Assembly: GCF_001420695.1 (NCBI RefSeq)
Contig: NZ_LJJB01000010.1
Span: forward strand, 474,140 to 538,139
Reading direction: 5' to 3'
Length of the DNA stretch: 64,000 nt
Origin: Brevibacillus choshinensis
Lineage (GTDB): Bacteria > Bacillota > Bacilli > Brevibacillales > Brevibacillaceae
The notes under the pieces were generated by a model. That model saw only the letters and a list, made by a program, of their open reading frames with translations. It did no database searches and had not been told where the DNA came from. Positions 33,576 through 41,942 of this stretch are shown in pieces (positions within the stretch are counted from its first letter, which is position 1; every line of letters starts with the position of its first letter). The position numbers and the translations under genes were made by a program.

Positions 33576-34331
33576 TTAAAACAACTCCGAATGAAATCTC
33601 TTCGCCAGCAATCCGTGCGCCTGCGCGGGATCGATATCCCATACAAGCAGTCCCTCCGCATTTTCGGGTATGACACTCAGCTTTTCTCCTGTCGGCGATA
33701 CGAGAGTCGTAGTAGAGCCTTGATGCTCCAGCGCGTAATTAACACTCGCAAAATAGATGTTGTTCTCCAAGCTCCTGCCCACCATCGCACCCTTGTAAAA
33801 CTCCGGATTCGCGACTTGTCCGGTAAACTGCGGATGGAAAACGATATGAGCTCCTTTTCTTGCCGCCCAGCGAACAGTCTCTGGATACCTCCATCCCTCA
33901 TGGCAGATGACAATGCCAAAGGTTACATCCTTCCGTTCAAACAATAGGCGACCTTTTCCCGGGACGTAGTCAAACTGATCTTCCTCCGGATCGATCTGGT
34001 TCTTTGTTTGGTAGCCCAAAATCTCTCCAGTCTCTGAAATAACGAAAGCAACGAGATGCAAGCCATCCTCGTCTCTCCATTCCGTCGGTAAAATGACGGT
34101 CACCTGATTTTGCTTCGCAATTGCACAAATTTCTTCCAGCGCTGAAGTCATTAATGTGTGGTCGTACTTCTCGACCTCATAGCCGACCCCACGCAATCCC
34201 GGGATGATCGATTCGGGGAAACAAACCACATCGCAATACTGCTCGCTTGCCTGCCCGATCATTTGTTTGACGATTGTGATTCCATCCGCTAACGATTGAG
34301 GAAATCTTGCTTGAGCCAATCCAATTCTCAT
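33576..34331 (-). CDS. Carbon-nitrogen hydrolase (nitrilase superfamily)
   Basis: 251 aa. The catalytic Glu-Lys-Cys triad is complete: Glu in VVCFPESIIPG (about 41), Lys in GYQTKNQIDPEED (about 110) and Cys in FGIVICHEGWRYPETVRWA (about 144). The fold length is normal. Members cleave amides, ureides or nitriles in the cytoplasm; the branch cannot be narrowed reliably by eye. The gene downstream encodes a C39-like cysteine peptidase, so the pair may process a peptide or amide substrate. Confidence 0.85.
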   Translation of the reverse strand: MRIGLAQARFPQSLADGITIVKQMIGQASEQYCDVVCFPESIIPGLRGVGYEVEKYDHTLMTSALEEICAIAKQNQVTVILPTEWRDEDGLHLVAFVISETGEILGYQTKNQIDPEEDQFDYVPGKGRLLFERKDVTFGIVICHEGWRYPETVRWAARKGAHIVFHPQFTGQVANPEFYKGAMVGRSLENNIYFASVNYALEHQGSTTTLVSPTGEKLSVIPENAEGLLVWDIDPAQAHGLLAKRFHSELF

Positions 34332-34350
34332 CTATTTGCTCCCCTCTACA

Positions 34351-34390
34351 TAAAACAGATACCCCATCTGCGCATCTTGGAGTACCTGTT
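34351..34390 (-). terminator. Rho-independent terminator, minus strand
   Basis: AACAG-TACC-CCATCTG pairs with CATCTTGGAGTACCTGTT, with a minus-strand TTTTAT tail. It ends the YhfP-like gene and shares its stem core with 19300 and 22881. Confidence 0.75.
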
Positions 34391-34414
34391 ATCTCTTCTA
34401 TTTATCTTACCAGC

Positions 34415-35407
34415 TTATAGGCGCACGATCACCCTGCCGCGCATCTGGCTCGCCAATATTTTTGACAAGGCATTCGGCAATAGATCTAGAGAAATCTCTT
34501 CATCGATGAAATCTTCGAGACGGTCTGGCTTCAAGTCCGTCGCCAATCGCTCCCAGATGACCTTTCTCAATTCCATCGGGCAATAGACGGAATCGATTCC
34601 CAGCAAATTGATCCCGCGCAAAATGAATGGAAACACGGTCGTCGGCACGTCTGTTCCCCCTGTCAAACCGCTGACCGCAACCGAACCGTTGTAATGGAGC
34701 TTGCTTAAAATGGCCGCCAACGTTTTTCCGCCGACAGGGTCGACCGCTGCTTGCCAGAGCTGTTTGTCCAAAGCACTGATTTTTTCTCCGGTCACTTCCT
34801 CACGCGAAACAGCCTCTTTTGCCCCCAGCTTGTACAAATAGTCGTGCTCCGATTCTTTGCCTGTGCTGGCGACGACATGATAGCCTCTTTTCGCCAAGAT
34901 AGATACGGCAATACTACCTACTCCGCCAGTCGCGCCCGTAACCAGTACCTTTCCCTTTTCCGGTGACACGCCATTTTCTTCCAAACGATGCACGGATAGC
35001 GCGGCTGTGAAACCAGCAGTCCCAAAGATCATGGCTTCCTTTAGCGTGAGACCTTCTGGAAGAGGAACGACCCAATCTCCTGGGACATTTGCGTATTCGC
35101 TATAGCCGCCGTAATGGGATACACCGATCTCATAGCTGGTCGCAATCACTTCATCACCCTCGCGAAAACGGGGATCTGCTGATGCTACGACGACACCTGC
35201 CAGATCAATTCCAGGGATAAAGGGATAGCTCCTGACGATCTTTCCATTCGGAATACTCGCCAAGCCATCCTTGTAGTTCACACTAGAATAATGGACTTTG
35301 ATTTGTACATCTGCCTTTGGCAAATCGTCCATCGAGATCGTTTTTACTTCCGCGGAAAACCCTTGTTCGTCTTTGTTGACCATAAATGCTCGAATTGGTT
35401 TTTGCAT
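34415..35407 (-). CDS. YhdH/YhfP-family quinone oxidoreductase / acrylyl-CoA reductase-like
   Basis: 330 aa from the ATG of MQKPIRAFMVNKDEQG, with GAAGGAGGCG 8 bases upstream. Zinc-free MDR superfamily: GroES-like N-terminal half (VHYSSVNYKDGLASIPNGK, YPFIPGIDLAGVVVAS), then the nucleotide fold KVLVTGATGGVGSIAVSILA (about 150-169). The YhdH/AcuI branch reduces acrylyl-CoA or quinones with NADPH; Bacillus YhfP is the nearest relative I recall. Monocistronic with its own terminator. Confidence 0.85.
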   Translation of the reverse strand: MQKPIRAFMVNKDEQGFSAEVKTISMDDLPKADVQIKVHYSSVNYKDGLASIPNGKIVRSYPFIPGIDLAGVVVASADPRFREGDEVIATSYEIGVSHYGGYSEYANVPGDWVVPLPEGLTLKEAMIFGTAGFTAALSVHRLEENGVSPEKGKVLVTGATGGVGSIAVSILAKRGYHVVASTGKESEHDYLYKLGAKEAVSREEVTGEKISALDKQLWQAAVDPVGGKTLAAILSKLHYNGSVAVSGLTGGTDVPTTVFPFILRGINLLGIDSVYCPMELRKVIWERLATDLKPDRLEDFIDEEISLDLLPNALSKILASQMRGRVIVRL

Positions 35408-35510
35408 GGTTTCTACGCCTCCTTCATGTCCAAAAGGTCTAGACACCTACTATTCCTATCCATTTTATCACCAGCAGCCGACTTTCGTATGGTCCAAACT
35501 GCTTGAACGA

Positions 35511-36377
35511 CTAGCTTAGCTTGATAATCACGACTCCAGCCAGAATCAAACCGATCGAAACCCATTTTACGATACTCACCTGTTCCTTTAGCCAGACGAC
35601 TCCGATGATGGTGGCAAAGACAATGCTGATTTCACGTACGGATGCTACATACGTGACAGGAGTCGTCTGCATGGCATAGACCGCGAGTGAATTGGATACA
35701 AAAACGAATAGCCCGCCTGCCAGGGTATGCCACGGATAACGTTTGACCAGAGAGAAATAAGAGACTTTTGTCTGCGCTCTGCGGTCGAGGATCCACTTTC
35801 CAGCAAACATGCCGATAAACACGAAGTATTTGAAGAGCAAGCCAGACATCATCGAGGCTCCCATTCCGTCCAGTACACTGCTGAGCGCGGAAAAGCTCCC
35901 TGCCATGAAAACCCACTTCATGTTGTGCCAGTCTTTCAGCAAGTGACTGAGTTCACGCAAGGAAAAGGATTTTTGATTCATGAAAACGACTCCGGCTACG
36001 ATGACCAGGATGCCCAGGAACCCTGTCCACGCGATCGCTGCTCCGATGAACAGGGTGCTTATAATAGTAGTCATGATAGGGGCCGTCCCTCTCAAAATGG
36101 GGTAAGCGTAACTCAAGTTGTTGGTCCTGTACGCTTTTGCTAACGCGACAAAATACAGCACCTCCGAGATGGTGCTAAACAGCAGCCATTTGATCGCGGC
36201 GACAGGGAACGGAGAGGTGTTCCACAAGTAAATGGCCAGCGGTACGTACAAAATCACGGAAGCACCCAGTATCAGCGTAAAAAAAGCATCCCGTTCCTCG
36301 ATTTGCTTGGACAGGGCATTCCAGATAGCGTGACAGATCGCTGCAAACAACAGGATCAGCAAAATGGTGGTGGACAT
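35511..36377 (-). CDS. DMT-superfamily EamA-type transporter
   Basis: 288 aa from the ATG of MSTTILLILLFAAICHAIWN, preceded by GGGAGAAGAA; a 40-residue upstream extension in the same frame is translated repeat DNA and is rejected. Ten membrane segments in two EamA halves. AYRTNNLSYAYPILRGTAPI closes helix 3-4 and MQTTPVTYVASVREISIVFA is the mirrored segment of the second half. The substrate is unknown. Upstream lies a tandem repeat array rather than a clear promoter. Confidence 0.85.
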   Translation of the reverse strand: MSTTILLILLFAAICHAIWNALSKQIEERDAFFTLILGASVILYVPLAIYLWNTSPFPVAAIKWLLFSTISEVLYFVALAKAYRTNNLSYAYPILRGTAPIMTTIISTLFIGAAIAWTGFLGILVIVAGVVFMNQKSFSLRELSHLLKDWHNMKWVFMAGSFSALSSVLDGMGASMMSGLLFKYFVFIGMFAGKWILDRRAQTKVSYFSLVKRYPWHTLAGGLFVFVSNSLAVYAMQTTPVTYVASVREISIVFATIIGVVWLKEQVSIVKWVSIGLILAGVVIIKLS

Positions 36378-36426
36378 TTCTTCTCCCAGCTTTCTTTTTT
36401 TGCTAAATGATGGACCGTAGTGGAGG

Positions 36427-36995
36427 GGCGGAAAAAGGCGAAAACGCTCCAAGTTAGTAGGGTCACTTTCATGGGGGGCATCCCTGTACGGTTCCACTCC
36501 AAAAGCGGAACGGCGTCCAAAGCAGACGGTTCAGGATGCTACTCAGAGGTGGACGCTCAGGCGTGTTCCGCTTTTTCCGCTCCACCTCGGCTGTGTCCTT
36601 AATACCTTCGCTTTTTTCCCCTTTTTCCTGGACAGCGGTTTGGGTTGAGCGTGCCTCTTTTTGGCAGTCGCTCGGAGACTGTATTGCTGGGGCGGAAAAA
36701 GACGAAAACACTCCAGGTTAGTAGGGTCACTTGCTTCGAGGTCATCCCCGTACGGTTCCACTCCAAAAGCGGAACGGCGTCCAAAGTAGACGATTCACGG
36801 ATGCCACTCAGAGGTGGACGCTCAAGCGTGTTCCGCTTTTTCCGTTCCACCTGGGCTGTGCCCCGAACATCTCCATTTCGCCTTTTTCCTGGACAGCTGT
36901 TTGGGTTGAGCGTGTCTTTTCTGGACTTGTTAAAGGCATTCTCGTTTTTGGCGGTCGCTCGGAGATTGTAGTGCTGGGACAGAAAAAGGCGAAGG
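36427..36995. repeat. Tandem repeat, two long units plus a partial third
   Basis: Unit 1 (36427-36690, 264 bp) and unit 2 (36691-36976, 286 bp) both begin GGCGGAAAAA and share GTTAGTAGGGTCACT, TACGGTTCCACTCC, AAAAGCGGAACGGCGTCCAA, CTCAGAGGTGGACGCTCA and TTTTTCCTGGACAGC. The start of a third unit is at 36977. Inside each unit, AAAAGCGGAAC is inverted by GTTCCGCTTTT about 65 bases later, so each unit can fold into a long hairpin. No plausible gene lies here; the ORFs across it are repeat translations. Confidence 0.85.
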
Positions 36996-37135
36996 TAAAA
37001 AAGTAATAAGAGCGTTGAGAAACCTCATGCATTTCGGGATTTACTTTTATTTCATGATTTTTGGGTATAAAGATCGCGGCTAGCATAAATCGTGAAAGCG
37101 ATTCTAAAGAGAAAGGTTCCTTTATTTTTTGGCGT

Positions 37136-37412
37136 GTCCCAAAAGGTTTTAGAAAAGCCCGATGAGCAGGCTCCGTTCGCAAGAGAAGCATGTTTCCAGG
37201 CGGAGCGACTCGCGGAGTCCCACTCAGCGTAGCCATGAATCCCGCGGCAACAGAATCGCTATCTATGAATAACCTTCGTAGCTGCGCTCCGTTTGGCGAT
37301 TCCCTCGGGATCATGGTGGAGCGGACAGTCTAGACTCCCCTGCAGGACGTAGCCCGGAGCGGAGAATGGAAACAGGCGTCTCCACACAGCAGCCACTTTC
37401 TCGACAGCCTGA
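37136..37412 (-). repeat. Palindromic intergenic element, copy B (inverted)
   Basis: It matches copy A at 32737-32934 when read on the minus strand: same order of CTGTTTCCA, GCTCCGGG, CCATGATCCCGAGGGA, TTCATGGCT, GTCGCTCCG and CTGGAAAC. It carries about 61 extra bases in the middle. Terminal inverted repeats are at 37183-37198 and 37367-37383. No coding function; a 168-aa ORF across it is considered spurious. Confidence 0.8.
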
Positions 37413-37493
37413 AACTAATGCTTGATCTTCTGAGGAAACAAACGGATAAATAACAGTAGGTACAAACTTCCTATGAAAGAGGAGTGGATTCTT

Positions 37494-37886
37494 TTGAACC
37501 GAACGCAAGTATTTACTGGGTCTCCCTGGGAGCCAGTCGTCGGCTATTGCCGGGCCATTCGAGTCGGTGACAAGATCGAAGTAGCCGGAACTACTGCCAT
37601 GAAAGACGGAGCAGTGGTTGGCGTCGGAGATCCGTATGAACAAACGAAATTTATTTTGCAGACGATCGAAAAGGCCTTGCACGAGCTGGGCGCGGATCTC
37701 TCCCACGTGGTAAGAACGAGAATGTTCGTCACGGATATATCCAAATGGGAAGAGATCGGGAAAGCGCACGGCGAATTTTTCCGGAACATTCAACCAGTTG
37801 CGACGATGGTCGAAGTCAAGGCACTGATCGAGCCCGAGTTGCTAGTTGAAATCGAAGTGGAAGCGATCGTCACGACGGTCGAGTAA
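37494..37886 (+). CDS. RidA family (YjgF/YER057c/UK114) protein
   Basis: 130 aa from a TTG start (MNRTQVFTGSPWEP), with AGAGGAGTGG about 8 bases upstream; an ATG seven codons earlier overlaps that site. The family marks are WEPVVGYCRAIRVGDKIEVA, GDPYEQTKFILQTIEKAL, LGADLSHVVRTRMFVTDIS (with the deaminase Arg near 98) and the Glu-rich last strand IEPELLVEIEVEAIV. True RidA enzymes hydrolyse reactive enamine/imine intermediates from PLP enzymes. The PLP enzyme PhnW lies in the neighbouring locus, but the gene is on the opposite strand with its own terminator. Confidence 0.85.
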   Translation: MNRTQVFTGSPWEPVVGYCRAIRVGDKIEVAGTTAMKDGAVVGVGDPYEQTKFILQTIEKALHELGADLSHVVRTRMFVTDISKWEEIGKAHGEFFRNIQPVATMVEVKALIEPELLVEIEVEAIVTTVE

Positions 37887-37894
37887 ATGGCAAA

Positions 37895-37930
37895 AGGTGT
37901 AGTCTTGTATAGACTACACCTGATTTCTTC
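37895..37930. terminator. Bidirectional terminator between ridA-like gene and BMC operon
   Basis: AGGTGTAGTCT pairs with AGACTACACCT. T-rich tails follow on both strands. On the minus strand it ends the BMC operon 10 bases after the eutN stop. Confidence 0.85.
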
Positions 37931-38206
37931 TTATGTCTCTTGTGTAACTTCATAAGAGTCCACAATTCCTACGATGACGGCATCGATGGGGACCATCTTA
38001 TTGTGAAAAATGATCCGCGCAGGAGTGCCCGAAGAAACGATGACCTTCTCACCAAAACCCGCTCCGATGCGGTCTGCCGCAATCACCGTTCGTCCACCCT
38101 CTTTTTCGTTCCAGTCAATGGGCTGGACAACCAGCAGCTTCAAATTCTCCATGCCCTCTTCTTTTTGTGTGGACCAGACACTGCCGATCACTTTTCCCAA
38201 AAACAT
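37931..38206 (-). CDS. eutN: EutN/CcmL-family microcompartment vertex protein (BMC-P)
   Basis: 91 aa, the usual length for a BMC pentamer. MFLGKVIGSVWSTQKEEGM at the N-terminus, LKLLVVQPIDWN, ADRIGAGFGEKVIVSSGTPA and VPIDAVIVGIVDSYEV are the conserved strands and the pore-facing loop of the family. Five copies cap the corners of the shell. It is the last gene of the minus-strand BMC operon and the only vertex protein in it, which implies a simple closed shell. Confidence 0.95.
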   Translation of the reverse strand: MFLGKVIGSVWSTQKEEGMENLKLLVVQPIDWNEKEGGRTVIAADRIGAGFGEKVIVSSGTPARIIFHNKMVPIDAVIVGIVDSYEVTQET

Positions 38207-38218
38207 GGCGCTCCCCCT

Positions 38219-39016
38219 TTATCGCACATAGTGGACAGCGATCCCTTTCTCTTTGAGTAAGTCTATCGCCAGAGGAGAGACGATCGCTCCCTGTCGCAGG
38301 ACCAGCTTCTGATCGGGAAAGTCTGATTGTGATTTCACCCAGTCTGCTGTGAGCAGTTTCACCGCTGCGGGTTGTTGGCCTTGCGTATCCTGATGGGGAA
38401 GTGCGAGTGCCGTTGCCTGCTGACTCGCCCGACTCTTACGGATGATGGACGCTGCCAATTCTTTTTGCGCAGCGAATTCGATGCCTAGCTCCTTCATCTC
38501 GATCACATGACGTTGAAAAAGCTTCTGGTACGGCCCCGGCAAGGTTAAGGTCTTGAGGCAACGTCGGTCGGAGCGTTTCATGCCAGGCACGTCTTCTCCC
38601 ACCAAGACAGGTTTGCCCAATACGAGTGCAGAGAAAATGATTTCGGCCTTGATGGTCCCCTTTAACCCAGCGACCACCCGTGCCGCATTGTCCAGATCGA
38701 TTTCCGGGATCACGATCCCGTCGTATTCTTTTGGCAACTCCAGCGGAGCAGGCGCATACTCGTCTGTCGCGATGATCTTGCCTGCCCCTGTGCACTCAAT
38801 GCAATGCATACCCAGCCAAGAGGAGGTCTCCCCATCTAAAAACAGAAGGTCATGGCAGATTCCGTGATTTTGCAGGGCGATAAACTGATCGGCAAACGAC
38901 TCATGCGCCGTGCTGTCACAAAAGATGAACAGCCATTTCGGCTTATTCTCCTGGGGAATGCTCATCGACTGCAAAATTTCCCGTGTGATGGACTCGATCA
39001 TCTGGCGGACATCCAC
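38219..39016 (-). CDS. BMC-associated flavoprotein-like protein
   Basis: 265 aa from a GTG (MDVRQMIESITREILQSM) with GAGG 8 bases upstream; a longer TTG frame would include that site. The first 18 residues form an amphipathic helix of the encapsulation-peptide type, so the protein is probably packed in the shell. Residues about 25-190 resemble the HFCD-type flavoprotein fold (KPKWLFIFCDSTAHESFADQ, EYDGIVIPEIDLDNAARVVA, LVLGKPVLVGEDVPGM); the fold call is moderate. The last 40 residues (LLTADWVKSQ ... VLRQGAIVSPLAIDLLKEKG) mirror the N-terminal 45 residues of the adjacent PduL. It starts 2 bases after the pduL stop. Its reaction is unknown; NADH or redox recycling inside the shell is a guess. 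Confidence 0.7.
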   Translation of the reverse strand: MDVRQMIESITREILQSMSIPQENKPKWLFIFCDSTAHESFADQFIALQNHGICHDLLFLDGETSSWLGMHCIECTGAGKIIATDEYAPAPLELPKEYDGIVIPEIDLDNAARVVAGLKGTIKAEIIFSALVLGKPVLVGEDVPGMKRSDRRCLKTLTLPGPYQKLFQRHVIEMKELGIEFAAQKELAASIIRKSRASQQATALALPHQDTQGQQPAAVKLLTADWVKSQSDFPDQKLVLRQGAIVSPLAIDLLKEKGIAVHYVR

Positions 39017-39018
39017 GT

Positions 39019-39807
39019 CTACCACCTCCCTGTTGTGGAAAACCAATTGCCGTTCTTCCCGACCAGGTGCACCTGATCACCCGTAGACAGATTCGCTGCG
39101 TTGGCTTCGTCCAGGTCGATGTGAAAGTCCAATGCATATCGGGGACTGACCCGCACGGTCACATCTGGAAAGATGAGAGAGCGTTCCCCTCTCATCTGCA
39201 AGATCAGATTGTCGCCATCCTCAACGCCTGACGTACGAGCCTCTGCATCAGACATGTGAACATGACATTTCGCCACAATCACCCCGTTTGGGAGTGATAC
39301 GAAGCCGCTCGGCCCAATGAGAGTGACGCCAGGTGTTCCCTCCAGAGAGCCAGACACTCTGATCGGCGGATGAATACCGAGCGTATATCCATCCGTTTTG
39401 GATATTTCCACCTGGCTGGATCCTCGCGCAGGTCCGAGTATACGTACTCCTTTGATGTTCCCTTTTGGGCCGAGGAGCGTTACCGTCTCCTTTGCTGCGA
39501 ATTGTCCAGGCTGAGAGAGAGGTCGTAGCGGGGTCAGCTGGTAGCCAACCCCAAACAAATTCTCGACATCTTCCTGGGACAAGTGAACATGACGGTTGGA
39601 TACGCCAACCGGGATACTGAGCTCAATTGGGCTTTCGCACTTCGGCGAAAAGGTATCTGACGATTGAAAAGCTTCCACTTTGATCCCTCTCCCCTTTAGA
39701 AAATCGATGGCTGCCGGGGTGAATTTGTCATCGGCGCGGACAAGATAAGGATTGGGAATCCCAGATCGTAGCATGGCCCGCAATGCTGTTTCCGTGATCA
39801 AAGCCAT
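39019..39807 (-). CDS. pduL: Phosphotransacylase PduL (BMC type), with N-terminal extension
   Basis: 262 aa. Two PduL half-barrels carry the zinc-binding His pairs: GVSNRHVHLSQEDVENLFG (H73 and H75) and AKCHVHMSDAEARTSGVEDG. In between are FAAKETVTLLGPKGNIKGVR and LGPARGSSQVEISKTDGYTL. The enzyme swaps CoA for phosphate on acyl-CoA, here acetyl-CoA to acetyl-phosphate, and regenerates CoA inside the shell. The first 55 residues (ITETALRAMLRSGIPNPYLV, then DDKFTPAAIDFLKGRGI) are an added module that includes a likely encapsulation helix. Confidence 0.9.
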   Translation of the reverse strand: MALITETALRAMLRSGIPNPYLVRADDKFTPAAIDFLKGRGIKVEAFQSSDTFSPKCESPIELSIPVGVSNRHVHLSQEDVENLFGVGYQLTPLRPLSQPGQFAAKETVTLLGPKGNIKGVRILGPARGSSQVEISKTDGYTLGIHPPIRVSGSLEGTPGVTLIGPSGFVSLPNGVIVAKCHVHMSDAEARTSGVEDGDNLILQMRGERSLIFPDVTVRVSPRYALDFHIDLDEANAANLSTGDQVHLVGKNGNWFSTTGRW

Positions 39808-39818
39808 AGGCTAGACCA

Positions 39819-40106
39819 TTACCCTTCCAGCTTGGGCAAGATCAGCTCGATATCCGAATGCGGACGTGGGATGACATGCACGGATTTCAATTCTCCCACT
39901 TTTTCCGCCGCTGCTGCGCCTGCATCGGTCGACGCTTTTACCGCTCCCACATCCCCGCGTACCATAACGGTTACCAAGCCACCGCCTACGTGCACTTTTC
40001 CAATCAGCTTGACATTGGCTGCCTTCACCATGGCGTCGGCCGCCTCGACCGCTCCGATCAATCCTTTTGTTTCTACCATTCCCAGTGCTCCCATTTCTCC
40101 TGCCAT
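39819..40106 (-). CDS. BMC-H shell protein (PduA/EutM type), copy 1
   Basis: 95 aa, a single BMC domain. [20 protein letters not shown], then [40 protein letters not shown] and [20 protein letters not shown] are near-perfect for the hexamer that tiles shell facets. The pore loop is [16 protein letters not shown] precedes the ATG. It is almost identical in protein sequence to the shell protein at 41659-41940, on the other side of the aldehyde dehydrogenase gene. Confidence 0.95.
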   Translation of the reverse strand: MAGEMGALGMVETKGLIGAVEAADAMVKAANVKLIGKVHVGGGLVTVMVRGDVGAVKASTDAGAAAAEKVGELKSVHVIPRPHSDIELILPKLEG

Positions 40107-40119
40107 TCTTTATGCCTCC

Positions 40120-41598
40120 TTACCGATTGGTAGACTGTAATTCTAGTAATACACTCTTGATAATCTGGGCGATTTCGTCCCTGCTGATCGCTGCTGGAGC
40201 CGCTGTGGAGCTAGTCGATGGTGCTGCAACCGGAGCATTTCCCAGCTCCATCTCACGCAATCCAAAAGCGACGCGCTTGATATTGAAAAGATGTTCGGGT
40301 CCGATATTGTCCGACGTCACATTGTTGCCATACGAGCCACAGCCCAGTGTGAGCGAAGGGGCGATGCCCGTAGTGGCGCCGATTCCTCCGAAGGTCGTGC
40401 CCGAGTTGACGACGATTCGGGAAGCCGGTTTATCCAGCACGAACCTCTCGATCACCTGTGTATCCTCACAATGCAAGCCGATGGTATGTCCTAATCCACC
40501 AAGCTCCAGCAGTCGTGTGCAAATGCTGCTCGCTTCTGCCGTGTCACTAGCCGTGTACAAAGCGAGAATGGGAGCCAGCTTTTCGATGGAAAACGGATAC
40601 GCCATGCCGATTTCGCTCTCTTCGGCAATCAACAGCTTGGCGTCTTTCGGAACCAGAATACCTGCAAGCTCGGCTATCGCTTGCGGCGATTTCCCAACAA
40701 TGGCGGGATTGAGTCCCCCCGCTTTCAGGATGATAGCCGCTACCCGCTTTCGCTCATGGTCATCGAGGAAATAGGCCCCTTGCTGCTTCAGCTCGGCAAT
40801 GACTTTTCGCTTAATCGATTTGTCTATCACCAATGCCTGCTCGGATGCGCAAATCGTACCGTAATCAAACGTTTTGCTCTGAATCGTTTGGCGGATAGCC
40901 CTTCCGATATCCGCACTGGCGTGGATGTATACCGGCACGTTGCCAGGTCCGACCCCAAATGCAGGCTTGCCTGAGCTATAGGCGGCTTTTACCATTGCCG
41001 TCCCACCAGTGGCCAGGATGACATCCGTTTTGCTGTGCTTCATCAGCTCCTGTGAGGCAGCCAATGTAGGCTCCGTAATGCAAGAGATCAATCCGGCTGG
41101 TGCACCTGCACGCTCGGCCGCTGCCTGCATGAGTACCGCCGCTTCCTTCGTGCACTTTGCCGCTTGGGGATGTGGGCTGAAGACGATGGCGTTGCCCGCC
41201 TTCACGGAAATGAGTGCTTTGAAAATCACAGTCGAGGTAGGGTTGGTAGAGGGCACGATCCCTGCGATGACTCCCACTGGCTGCGCGATCTCCCAAACAC
41301 GTTTTTGCTCATCACGCCGAATGATCCCAACTGTTTTCTTGTCTTTGATCGATTGATAGACATCGTTTGCGGCGAACAAATTCTTCACCGTTTTATCTGC
41401 AATTCGTCCATAGCCGGTTTCCTCTACGGCGAGTGCAGCCAGGCGACCCGCTTCCGATTGCGCGGTCTCGGCCATGCCTTGTACGATCTGATCAATCTGC
41501 CTTTGCGACATGGATTGCAGCTGTTTTTGCGCACCTGTGGCTTGCGCCAGACATTGGCGTACTTCCTGGACTGATTGCAAATCTCTATCTAGCATCAC
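40120..41598 (-). CDS. Acylating aldehyde dehydrogenase, BMC type (PduP/EutE-like)
   Basis: 492 aa. It converts acetaldehyde (or propanal), NAD+ and CoA to acyl-CoA. Landmarks: [20 protein letters not shown] (about 108-127), [20 protein letters not shown] (nucleotide contact), [13 protein letters not shown], and the catalytic Cys in [13 protein letters not shown] (near residue 250). After [12 protein letters not shown] comes a Pro/Ala/Ser linker and a C-terminal helix ([18 protein letters not shown], about 470-488), a clear encapsulation peptide. A C-terminal position is less usual than the N-terminal tag of PduP. AGAGGTG lies before the GTG-ATG start pair. Confidence 0.95.
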   Translation of the reverse strand: MMLDRDLQSVQEVRQCLAQATGAQKQLQSMSQRQIDQIVQGMAETAQSEAGRLAALAVEETGYGRIADKTVKNLFAANDVYQSIKDKKTVGIIRRDEQKRVWEIAQPVGVIAGIVPSTNPTSTVIFKALISVKAGNAIVFSPHPQAAKCTKEAAVLMQAAAERAGAPAGLISCITEPTLAASQELMKHSKTDVILATGGTAMVKAAYSSGKPAFGVGPGNVPVYIHASADIGRAIRQTIQSKTFDYGTICASEQALVIDKSIKRKVIAELKQQGAYFLDDHERKRVAAIILKAGGLNPAIVGKSPQAIAELAGILVPKDAKLLIAEESEIGMAYPFSIEKLAPILALYTASDTAEASSICTRLLELGGLGHTIGLHCEDTQVIERFVLDKPASRIVVNSGTTFGGIGATTGIAPSLTLGCGSYGNNVTSDNIGPEHLFNIKRVAFGLREMELGNAPVAAPSTSSTAAPAAISRDEIAQIIKSVLLELQSTNR

Positions 41599-41658
41599 GA
41601 TATACTGTCACCTCTTCTCAGCCGTTTACGAGTCTTGCGATATGTTCGGCGGTTGAAT

Positions 41659-41940
41659 TTACGATTGCTCGAGTTTGGGCAGAATCAGCTCGATATCCGA
41701 GTGAGGGCGCGGGATGACATGGACGGAGACAAGCTCTCCCACTTTTTCCGCTGCCGCTGCGCCAGAGTCTGTCGATGCTTTCACCGCTCCTACGTCTCCG
41801 CGAACCATGACGGTCACGAGACCACCGCCTACATGCACCTTCCCAATCAGCTTGACATTCGCAGCCTTGACCATCGCATCCGCTGCTTCCACAGCACCGA
41901 TCAAGCCCTTCGTTTCCACCATGCCCAATGCGTCTCCCAT
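41659..41940 (-). CDS. BMC-H shell protein (PduA/EutM type), copy 2
   Basis: 93 aa. It differs from copy 1 at only a few residues (start [32 protein letters not shown], end LPKLEQS). The DNA differs more, mostly at third positions, so this is an older duplication kept by selection rather than a recent copy. Same pore loop IGKVHVGGG. It lies 2 bases downstream of the third shell gene and before the aldehyde dehydrogenase gene. Confidence 0.95.
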   Translation of the reverse strand: MGDALGMVETKGLIGAVEAADAMVKAANVKLIGKVHVGGGLVTVMVRGDVGAVKASTDSGAAAAEKVGELVSVHVIPRPHSDIELILPKLEQS

Positions 41941-41942
41941 GT

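Noticed and set aside
36427-36995. CRISPR array
   Set aside because: Units are 264-286 bp with similarity along their length, not short repeats with unique spacers.
36808-37314. 168-aa minus-strand ORF
   Set aside because: It lies wholly across the tandem repeat and palindromic copy B; its sequence is the translation of repeats, with no ribosome site.
32737-37412. Composite transposon
   Set aside because: The inverted elements have no transposase gene, and none of the four genes between them is a recombinase.
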